Source of the DNA: Bacteroidota bacterium
Lineage (GTDB): Bacteria > Bacteroidota > Bacteroidia > Bacteroidales > TTA-H9
DNA: 64,000 nucleotides
Assembly (NCBI GenBank): GCA_003250395.1
Contig: QKGM01000001.1
Coordinates: 62,001-126,000 of the forward strand
Reading direction: 5' to 3'
The position numbers and the translations under genes were made by a program. Below, piece after piece: positions 47,338 to 53,673 of the stretch; position 1 is the first letter of the stretch; each line of letters starts with the position of its first letter. A model generated the notes under the pieces. That model made no database searches and was not told the DNA's origin. It saw nothing but the letters and a program-made list of their open reading frames with translations.

Positions 47338-48036
47338 ATGAATCCGATACCACAAATATTATTTGTTGAAGACGATCCCGCTTTGGGATTGGTTATTTCA
47401 GATTTCCTTCAGATGGATGGATTTGGTGTTAAACTGGCCACTGATGGAATAGTTGCACGTGATTTGTTTATTAAACAGCGATATGATCTTTGTGTCCTTG
47501 ATGTTATGCTTCCCGGGATTGATGGTTTTGAACTGGCCCGGATAATCAGGAAGACTGATGCAGCAGTCCCGATAATTTTTCTGACAGCCAGATCCCTTTC
47601 CACTGACAGGATTGAGGGTTTTCGGATAGGTTGCGATGATTATATAGTGAAACCTTTTAACAGTGAAGAGCTATCACTCAGGATAAGGGCTTTGCTTAAG
47701 CGGTGCGGTATATTTTCATCTGTTGGAATGGAAAGGCAGGAATATAACATCGGCCACTATACGTTTATACCCAAAGAATTGATCCTTAAAGGGAAAAACA
47801 GTATTCAGCCGCTCACCCGAAGAGAGGCTGAGTTATTGAAGTTTTTTTGTGATCACCAGAATGAATTGTTACCCCGTGAAGTCATCCTGAAAGCTGTCTG
47901 GGGAAATGATGATTATTTTATTGGCAGAAGCATGGATGTTTTTATCGCACGACTGAGGAAATACCTTAAAGATGATGACTCCGTATCTATCACGAATAGT
48001 CATGGAAATGGCTTCAAACTCACGGTAATTATATAG
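47338..48036 (+). CDS. OmpR-family response regulator, RprY-like
   Basis: 232 residues. Receiver with acidic D12/D13, phospho-acceptor D55 in CVLDVMLPGIDG, T in FLTARS and K in YIVKPF; then a winged-helix DNA-binding domain (LTRREAELLKFFCDHQNELLPREVILKAVWG, SMDVFIARLRKYL, NSHGNGFKL). Such regulators bind 11-bp direct repeats, precisely the element found upstream of this operon, which suggests autoregulation and control of the divergent cysteine-rich protein. It is followed 67 nt later by the Crp/Fnr regulator. Confidence 0.95.
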   Translation: MNPIPQILFVEDDPALGLVISDFLQMDGFGVKLATDGIVARDLFIKQRYDLCVLDVMLPGIDGFELARIIRKTDAAVPIIFLTARSLSTDRIEGFRIGCDDYIVKPFNSEELSLRIRALLKRCGIFSSVGMERQEYNIGHYTFIPKELILKGKNSIQPLTRREAELLKFFCDHQNELLPREVILKAVWGNDDYFIGRSMDVFIARLRKYLKDDDSVSITNSHGNGFKLTVII

Positions 48037-48103
48037 ATGTGTTTTTGAACAATTTGGAGAGTCTTTGGTTGTAATATAAAGAGTAAAAATCAATAAATCA
48101 CCA

Positions 48104-48799
48104 ATGGCTATACATACAAATAGTGAGAGATGCGAAAACTGTAGGAGCAGGTCTTTCATCTTTGACCTTATCAGCGAGCAGGATAGGGAGATTCTGGACA
48201 AGGCCAAGCAGGAAGTTAGTTTTAATGCAGGTGAGATTATTTTTAAACAGGGGGCCATGTTGACGCATGTAGTATGTGTTACATCAGGCCTCGCTAAGAT
48301 ATACTTTGAAGGTCTTGATAAGAAAAATCTTCTTTTGAGGCTTGTTAAACCTTCTGAACTTGTTGGCGGGCCAGGTATGTTTGTTGATCAGCGACATCAC
48401 TACTCCCTGGGAGCTGTTGAGGATACCCGGGTTTGTTTTATTGATATCGGTTTATACAGGGAACTTGTTTTCAGAAATAAACCGCTGGCACACGAAGTGA
48501 TGGCACGAGAAAGCTACCATAGAATAGAAATGTATGAGAAACTTGTGAACCTTACCCAGAAACAAATGCCCGGTAGGGTCGCAGAAGCGCTGATTTATTT
48601 ATCTACTCAGATATATGAATCGGCGAAATTTCAATGTACCATATCGCGTCAGGAACTTGCAGATCTGACTGCTATGTCGAAGGAGAGTACAATCAGGATT
48701 TTAAAAGATCTGAAAGAAAGTGGTCTGGTTACAATAGAGGGGAATATTGTCGAAATTGTTGATATGAAGGGGCTTGAAGATATCTCTCAGAGAGGTTGA
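48104..48799 (+). CDS. Crp/Fnr-family transcriptional regulator
   Basis: 231 residues. N-terminal cNMP-binding-type domain (ILDKAKQEVSFNAGEIIFKQGAMLTHVVCVTSGLAKIYFEG), dimer helix, and C-terminal HTH_Crp (SRQELADLTAMSKESTIRILKDLKESGLVTIEG). Two cysteines near the N-terminus (C10 and C13 in SERCENCRS) and another near residue 65 recall FNR, but FNR uses four, so a [4Fe-4S] sensor is possible, not certain. The gene stands directly before a cytochrome gene cluster whose upstream region holds FNR-like sites, so it is the obvious regulator of anaerobic electron transport. Confidence 0.88.
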   Translation: MAIHTNSERCENCRSRSFIFDLISEQDREILDKAKQEVSFNAGEIIFKQGAMLTHVVCVTSGLAKIYFEGLDKKNLLLRLVKPSELVGGPGMFVDQRHHYSLGAVEDTRVCFIDIGLYRELVFRNKPLAHEVMARESYHRIEMYEKLVNLTQKQMPGRVAEALIYLSTQIYESAKFQCTISRQELADLTAMSKESTIRILKDLKESGLVTIEGNIVEIVDMKGLEDISQRG

Positions 48800-48818
48800 T
48801 TTTTTTTGAGCTCCTACG

Positions 48819-48832
48819 TTGATATTTGTCAA
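48819..48832. promoter_or_regulatory. FNR/CRP-like box (TTGATATTTGTCAA)
   Basis: Nine of ten half-site bases match TTGAT-N4-ATCAA; the only deviation is G for A at the start of the right half-site. It lies about 135 nt upstream of the hexaheme cytochrome start. Confidence 0.6.
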
Positions 48833-48860
48833 TCAAAATATGTGTTTATGTCAATCAAAA
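48828..48860. repeat. Direct repeat GTCAATCAAAA, 22 bp apart
   Basis: GTCAATCAAAA at 48828-48838 and again at 48850-48860, two helical turns apart on the same face of DNA, overlapping the FNR-like box. Confidence 0.75.
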
Positions 48861-48879
48861 GTTGATGTAAATCATCAAC
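48861..48879. promoter_or_regulatory. 19-bp palindrome GTTGATG-N5-CATCAAC, FNR/CRP-like
   Basis: GTTGATG at 48861-48867 is the exact inverse of CATCAAC at 48873-48879. It combines TTGAT/ATCAA half-sites with a 7-bp rather than 4-bp core. It sits about 88 nt before the cytochrome start codon. Confidence 0.65.
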
Positions 48880-48966
48880 GCATGGTATAAATGTCATATT
48901 TAGAACTGTGCATACATTGAATAAACTCCGTAGGTTTGCATCATCGAAAAACCAATATCCTCACAC

Positions 48967-49998
48967 ATGAAAAAGATACTCTTTGTTTTCGGATTTGCTG
49001 CTTTGGCAGCTATGACTACTGTTAGTTTTACCAGTTGTACAAAAGAAGGCCCCGCAGGGAAAGATGGCGAGGCTGGTATAAATGGTACCGATGGGACAGC
49101 AACATGTATACAGTGCCATGATAACACGGAAGAGCTGTTTGCAAAACAGAATCAATGGGCAGCATCAACTCATGCTATTGGCGGTAACTATGCCCGTAAC
49201 ACTGTGGGTTGTGCTGATTGCCACACCAGCCAGGGTTTCCGTGAAACAGTTGCAACAGGCCTTCCGGTTGCTAATACCATCTCTAACGCCAATCCTATCA
49301 ACTGTTACACCTGTCATGAAATTCACAAGACCTATACTCCGACAGACTGGGCTCTTACAACCGTTGCCCCGGTTACGCTTATGCTTAATGGAGCAACTGT
49401 TGATTTTGGTACAGGTAACCTCTGTGCAAATTGTCATCAGTCTCGTCCGATTGATGCTGCAGTGATGCCGGTAGTCGGAGGCCCGGATATTACTTTAACT
49501 GCTGCCAACAAACGCTATGGATCTCACCATGGTCCTCAGGCCAATATTATTGGTGGTATAGGAACCGGATTGTTTGAAATTGGTGCAGGATACGTGAATT
49601 CAGCACATACCAGCCTTGAAAAGGGTTGTGTGACCTGTCATCTCAGTGAAGGTTATGGTAACCAGGGAGGCGGTCATGTGATGAATGTCAAGTATGGCAC
49701 GAATTATGTTACCTCAGGATGTACAGAAGCAGGTTGTCATGATGCAGCTGCTGTAAAACAAGAAATTCTTGATTATCAGGCTGAAATTCAATCATTACTC
49801 GATCAGATTAAAGTTAAGTTGGTCGAAGCTGGTATAGCCAACGAAGGTGATTTGTATACAAAGCCGGGAACCTATTCAGCAAATGTGGTTGGTGCTTTCT
49901 TAAACCATCAGTCTGTTACTGAAGATAAGAGCCTGGGTGTTCACAATCCCAGATATGTGAAAAAGCTCCTTGAAAACTCATTAGCCGCTCTCAACTAG
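48967..49998 (+). CDS. Hexaheme c-type cytochrome lipoprotein
   Basis: 343 residues. Lipoprotein signal with lipobox FTSC near residue 20, then a collagen-like GPAGKDGEAGINGTDG spacer. Five CXXCH motifs (CIQCH, CADCH, CYTCH, CANCH, CVTCH) and a sixth CX4CH (CTEAGCH). The C-terminal part is helical without heme motifs. The lipid anchor places it in the periplasm or on the outer membrane surface; the collagen-like spacer may extend it from the membrane. It should pass electrons to or from the other cytochromes of this locus. A hairpin terminator follows, so it may be made in greater amount than the downstream genes. Confidence 0.92.
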   Translation: MKKILFVFGFAALAAMTTVSFTSCTKEGPAGKDGEAGINGTDGTATCIQCHDNTEELFAKQNQWAASTHAIGGNYARNTVGCADCHTSQGFRETVATGLPVANTISNANPINCYTCHEIHKTYTPTDWALTTVAPVTLMLNGATVDFGTGNLCANCHQSRPIDAAVMPVVGGPDITLTAANKRYGSHHGPQANIIGGIGTGLFEIGAGYVNSAHTSLEKGCVTCHLSEGYGNQGGGHVMNVKYGTNYVTSGCTEAGCHDAAAVKQEILDYQAEIQSLLDQIKVKLVEAGIANEGDLYTKPGTYSANVVGAFLNHQSVTEDKSLGVHNPRYVKKLLENSLAALN

Positions 49999-50018
49999 TA
50001 GTCTGGCGATGTTCAGAG

Positions 50019-50050
50019 GGAGGCTTCAACAACTGAGGCCTCCTTTTGTT
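50019..50050 (+). terminator. Hairpin terminator after the hexaheme cytochrome
   Basis: GGAGGCTTCA at 50019-50028 pairs with TGAGGCCTCC at 50034-50043 (one wobble) around an ACAAC loop, then TTTTGTTT. Probably partial, given the functional continuity downstream. Confidence 0.8.
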
Positions 50051-50097
50051 TGTAATATGTATTTTTAACAATTTGAATTTCAAAAACATAGAGTCAA

Positions 50098-50472
50098 ATG
50101 ATGAAAAAACGAATTTTTAACCTTATGTCAGCACTCCTTCTGGTTGTCGGATTTACGGCTTGTGAATATGACTGGGTTGAGCCTGAAGTAATTGTTGTAC
50201 CTGATGTAGTCAGTTTCAAAGGAGATGTTATCCCGGTTTTCAATAAGAGTTGTAATATGTCGGGCTGTCATGCACAAGGCTCCACATCGCCAGATTTATC
50301 ATCAGACAATGCATGGGGAGATCTGATGGCAAAAGGTCTGATAAATACGGAAACCCCTGCACAAAGTGAACTCTACATTTCGATATCTACCGGATCGATG
50401 AAGAAGTTTAGCAATGATGCTAATAATGCCCTTATACTGAAATGGATTGAGCAAGGTGCACTGAATAACTAA
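50098..50472 (+). CDS. Small lipoprotein with one CX4CH heme-binding motif
   Basis: 124 residues. Lipobox GFTAC near residue 20. The mature part contains SCNMSGCHAQGS, a CX4CH c-type heme motif, with the following SPDLSSDNAWGDLMAKGLI and SMKKFSNDANNALILKWIEQGA as in the planctomycete-type/cytochrome-c-like DUF domains. A later Met or His could serve as the distal ligand. No adjacent enzyme. It starts 48 nt after the terminator and 30 nt before the beta-barrel gene, so it is probably a lipid-anchored electron relay next to the barrel. Confidence 0.75.
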   Translation: MMKKRIFNLMSALLLVVGFTACEYDWVEPEVIVVPDVVSFKGDVIPVFNKSCNMSGCHAQGSTSPDLSSDNAWGDLMAKGLINTETPAQSELYISISTGSMKKFSNDANNALILKWIEQGALNN

Positions 50473-50502
50473 CTGATTAATTAACAGAAAAAAATTTCAG
50501 AG

Positions 50503-51384
50503 ATGAAGAAGCCTATCCTATATACAATTATCACCCTGATGCTTGCATTAGTTAACACACCAATGGTTAATGCTCAGGATGAACCCGAAACAGAAAGTAA
50601 ACCGGTAAGATCAACCTTTGAAAGTGGTATCCTTATCGACCAGCAGACAAATAATATTCCCACCGCGAATACGCTTGAGTTGCTTATTCAGCATAAGTTT
50701 GGCACTATCCAGAATGGAATTACCGATCTATATGGAATTTATGCTGCTGGTGCCAATGTTCGTATTGGATTTAATTACAGCATACTCGATAACCTGATGG
50801 TTGGCTTTGGTTCTACCAAGAATAAAAAGTTTCAGGATTTTCAGGTGAAATGGAATGTTTTTCCACAGACAAGAGATAACAAATATCCGGTAGCAATTAC
50901 ATTGTATGGAAATATGGCCATTGATGCCAGGGATAAAGAAGTATTCGGAACAGAGTATAACTTTGGGAATCGGTTCAGTTACTTCTCTCAACTGATTATT
51001 ACACGTAGGTTCAATGATTACTTGAGTTTACAAGTTGCTCCCAGTTTTACCCATTTTAATTCAGCTGAGAAAGGAAAGGATCACGATAAGATTGGTTTGT
51101 CAATGGCAGGTCGTGTAAAAGTTAGCCCTCAGTCGTCGTTTCTGCTTCAATGTGACATACCGTTTAAAATTCAGGGCATTGCTGAAAATATGGAGTTTAC
51201 AGATCCTTCTAAGCCAAATTTTGCCTTCGGGTGGGAGATCTCAACTTCGACTCATGCTTTCCAGATATATATGGGTACTGCCAGTGGAATTCTGGGACAG
51301 GAGAACCTTATGAACAATACCAACGATTTCCTAAACGGGGAGATGATGCTCGGTTTTACTATTACCCGTTTGTGGAGTTTTTAA
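50503..51384 (+). CDS. DUF5777-family outer-membrane beta-barrel protein
   Basis: 293 residues with signal peptide ending in NAQ (about residue 24). The mature chain alternates short amphipathic strands typical of a beta-barrel (RSTFESGILIDQQTNN, TLELLIQHKFG, GANVRIGFNYSILDNLMVGFGS, LIITRRFNDYLSLQVAP, FAFGWEISTSTHAFQIYMG) and closes with an aromatic last residue (LWSF), as outer-membrane barrels do. I recognise DUF5777. Its position between heme lipoproteins and soluble and membrane cytochromes suggests a porin-like sheath for electron transfer, analogous to porin-cytochrome complexes (inference). Confidence 0.82.
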   Translation: MKKPILYTIITLMLALVNTPMVNAQDEPETESKPVRSTFESGILIDQQTNNIPTANTLELLIQHKFGTIQNGITDLYGIYAAGANVRIGFNYSILDNLMVGFGSTKNKKFQDFQVKWNVFPQTRDNKYPVAITLYGNMAIDARDKEVFGTEYNFGNRFSYFSQLIITRRFNDYLSLQVAPSFTHFNSAEKGKDHDKIGLSMAGRVKVSPQSSFLLQCDIPFKIQGIAENMEFTDPSKPNFAFGWEISTSTHAFQIYMGTASGILGQENLMNNTNDFLNGEMMLGFTITRLWSF

Positions 51385-51414
51385 TTAATATCTATCAATC
51401 ATAAATTATTTATT

Positions 51415-51837
51415 ATGAAAGCAAAGATGAATTTTTTGTCTATCGCAGCCGTTTCTCTTAGTTTAGTTGTTCTGGTTGCATTTACCCCTCAGGATCAAAA
51501 AAAAGGTGCTGCATGGCAGATACCAGCCAATTATAAAAGCATGAAAAATCCTACCAAAGCCGGAGATGCAGAATCTTTGAAAATTGGTAAGACGCTGTAT
51601 GCCAAGCATTGTAAGGCTTGCCATGGCAACAATGGACAGGGTGATGGTCCCAAAGCAAAACAGCTCAAGACTTTTCCCGGTGACTTTCAGTCAGCTGAGT
51701 TTAAAGCTTATGGTGATGGCCAGCTTTACTATATGTCATTCATCGGACGTGATGAAATGCCAAACTTTGAGAAGAAGATCACAACAGAAGAAGATAGGTG
51801 GGCTCTGGTGAATTATATTCACTCGATGAAGAAGTAA
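51415..51837 (+). CDS. Monoheme cytochrome c
   Basis: 140 residues. Signal peptide to about residue 22, then AWQIPANYKSMKNP and one class I heme site CKACHGNNGQGDGPKA, followed by the helix EDRWALVNYIHSMKK. The Met in GRDEMPNFEK is a likely distal ligand. A small periplasmic electron shuttle in the cytochrome cluster, 30 nt after the beta-barrel gene and 79 nt before the heptaheme cytochrome. Confidence 0.92.
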   Translation: MKAKMNFLSIAAVSLSLVVLVAFTPQDQKKGAAWQIPANYKSMKNPTKAGDAESLKIGKTLYAKHCKACHGNNGQGDGPKAKQLKTFPGDFQSAEFKAYGDGQLYYMSFIGRDEMPNFEKKITTEEDRWALVNYIHSMKK

Positions 51838-51862
51838 TTATCTCCTGATAATTAAAGTGGTC

Positions 51863-51898
51863 ATCAGGCTGTACCTTTTAGGAATACTACAGCCTGAT
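51863..51898 (+). terminator. Long hairpin between two cytochrome genes
   Basis: ATCAGGCTGTA at 51863-51873 pairs perfectly with TACAGCCTGAT at 51888-51898; only a short T-poor tail follows (TATCTTAACT). It may be a weak terminator or an mRNA-stabilising element. Confidence 0.6.
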
Positions 51899-51916
51899 TA
51901 TCTTAACTATTGACAA

Positions 51917-52879
51917 ATGAAAAAAGTTCTAAACCTGATATTGTTTTTAGGCTTCACGTTTTGGTGTTTTGCCCAGGATCATGTGAATTCGGAGAACCGT
52001 ATAGCGAACCGACATTGTCTGGATTGCCATGGACAGAGAGTTTACAGCTTTGTAAATCCGGATGATGGTAGTACGGTCAGGAAGTTAATGCCTGTTGATT
52101 TTAGGGTTGATTCGGCTTTGTTCTATACAGGGGCCCATCATATTTTCAAATGTGTTGATTGTCATGTTCCTGAATATGATTCATTTCCTCATCCTAATCA
52201 ATTACGGTTTGAGCCGATGTATGCCTGTTTGGATTGCCATGGTGGCGATGATACATACGCTAAATACCATTTCGAGACCATAGACGAGCAGTTTCAGAAA
52301 AGTGTCCACAGCCCTGAAACATTGAACGGCTTCACCTGTTGGAACTGTCATGATCCTCATAGCTTCAGAATTAATCAACGGACGGGTGAAAGTATTGCCA
52401 ATACAATTGCCTATGATAACGCTGTTTGTATGAAATGTCATTTTGAAACTGGTTCAGAAGTGATGTTGTTATTGGCCAATGAAAAGCTGAAACCAATGTC
52501 TGTATCTCATGATTGGTTGCCTAATCAGGAACTTCATTTCAGGCAGGTAAGATGTATTGAATGCCATGCTGCAATGCACGATTCTCTTTTGGTTGCACAC
52601 CTTGTAAGCCCGGCCGATAGCGCAGTTAAGCAATGTAAGGAATGCCATAGTCGCAACACGATGTTGTTATCAAGTTGGTATCGTTTTCAGAATATTGAGA
52701 ACCGTAATAAAAATGGATTCGTGAATGGTGTATTGCTTAACGAAGCGTATGTAATTGGCGCCAGCCGAAATGAAATTCTTAATATTTTAAGTCTGATCCT
52801 TTTTGGACTGACATTGGGCGGAATTTTAGTACATGCATTGTTCAGATTGAAAATGAATAAAAGAAAAAGACATGAGTGA
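51917..52879 (+). CDS. Heptaheme c-type cytochrome with C-terminal TM anchor
   Basis: 320 residues. Signal peptide (to about residue 20), seven CXXCH motifs (CLDCH, CVDCH, CLDCH, CWNCH, CMKCH, CIECH, CKECH), and a C-terminal TM helix (ILNILSLILFGLTLGGILVHALF) with a basic cytoplasmic tail. The globular hemes thus face the periplasm while the anchor holds it to the inner membrane. It overlaps the b-type cytochrome gene by 8 nt, indicating a fixed complex that receives electrons from quinol through cytochrome b and hands them to the soluble cytochromes. The family overlaps with cytochrome c3-like and NrfH/NapC-type donors by role, not by fold. Confidence 0.9.
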   Translation: MKKVLNLILFLGFTFWCFAQDHVNSENRIANRHCLDCHGQRVYSFVNPDDGSTVRKLMPVDFRVDSALFYTGAHHIFKCVDCHVPEYDSFPHPNQLRFEPMYACLDCHGGDDTYAKYHFETIDEQFQKSVHSPETLNGFTCWNCHDPHSFRINQRTGESIANTIAYDNAVCMKCHFETGSEVMLLLANEKLKPMSVSHDWLPNQELHFRQVRCIECHAAMHDSLLVAHLVSPADSAVKQCKECHSRNTMLLSSWYRFQNIENRNKNGFVNGVLLNEAYVIGASRNEILNILSLILFGLTLGGILVHALFRLKMNKRKRHE

Positions 52880-53489
52880 GAAGCTTTATTTATACCCTTT
52901 ATGGCTTAGGTTGTGGCATGGGCTCAATGCCTTGTTTTTTTTAACTCTTCTGGTAACAGGCATTAGTATGCAATATTCAGACATTGATTTTCCTCTGGTT
53001 CGATTTGACCTTGCAGTTACCGGCCATAATATCGCAGGGATAGGGATAACATTAAGTTATTTTATGTTTATAACCGGGAATTTGTTTACGTCTAATGGGC
53101 GCCAATACAGGATAAATATTCGGAGCTTGTTTTCTGATTTATTAGCCCAGGGTCGTTATTACCTTTTTGGGATTTTTTCAAAACAGATACCTCCATTTCC
53201 GGTTACGTTGAAATCAAAGTTTAATCCCCTGCAACGAGTCAGTTATATCGGAGCTATGTATGTTTTATTTCCAATTGTAGCTATTACCGGATGGGCATTA
53301 TTGTTTCCTGAAACAATTGCCCGACAGGCATTTGGATATAGTGGAACTTTGCTGACGGCTTTGCTTCACATCGTGATGGGCTTCTTTATGTCAATTTTTA
53401 TGATTGTTCATGTATACATGTGTACTGTTGGGAAAACACCTCTCAGTAATTTCAAGAGTATGATAAACGGTTATCACGAAGCACATTAA
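52872..53489 (+). CDS. b-type cytochrome, cyt b561/Ni-Fe hydrogenase B-like membrane subunit
   Basis: 205 residues with four TM helices. Likely heme ligands: His16 in LWHGLNALFF, His in VTGHNIAG, and His in ALLHIVMG and MIVHVYM. It opens PLWLRLWHG as in b561-family di-heme proteins that accept electrons from quinol. Overlapping with the heptaheme cytochrome by 8 nt, it is the probable quinol dehydrogenase of the cluster. A terminator follows. Confidence 0.9.
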   Translation: MSEKLYLYPLWLRLWHGLNALFFLTLLVTGISMQYSDIDFPLVRFDLAVTGHNIAGIGITLSYFMFITGNLFTSNGRQYRINIRSLFSDLLAQGRYYLFGIFSKQIPPFPVTLKSKFNPLQRVSYIGAMYVLFPIVAITGWALLFPETIARQAFGYSGTLLTALLHIVMGFFMSIFMIVHVYMCTVGKTPLSNFKSMINGYHEAH

Positions 53490-53518
53490 GTTGATCTTAA
53501 TTTTGACGAGAATATAAG

Positions 53519-53555
53519 CCAGGTTCCTTTTAAGGGTCCTGGTTTTTCTTTTTTA
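53519..53555 (+). terminator. Terminator of the cytochrome cluster
   Basis: CCAGG at 53519-53523 pairs with CCTGG at 53538-53542 with inner CC/GG and TT/AA pairs, followed by TTTTTCTTTTTT. Confidence 0.75.
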
Positions 53556-53620
53556 TATCGAAAGGGTTTGTATCCGTGAGTTCCTGTGTTTTTTTACGAT
53601 CTTTGTGTGGTTCTAATCAT

Positions 53621-53628
53621 TACTTTTG
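53621..53628 (+). promoter_or_regulatory. Predicted -7 element of the TonB receptor gene (TACTTTTG)
   Basis: Exact TAnnTTTG with TTTG at 53602-53605 upstream (15-nt gap, shorter than usual). It is 45 nt before the ATG. Confidence 0.45.
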
Positions 53629-53673
53629 TAGATTACTTGGGTCTAATATATTGTCTATTCAGATTTAACCGCA

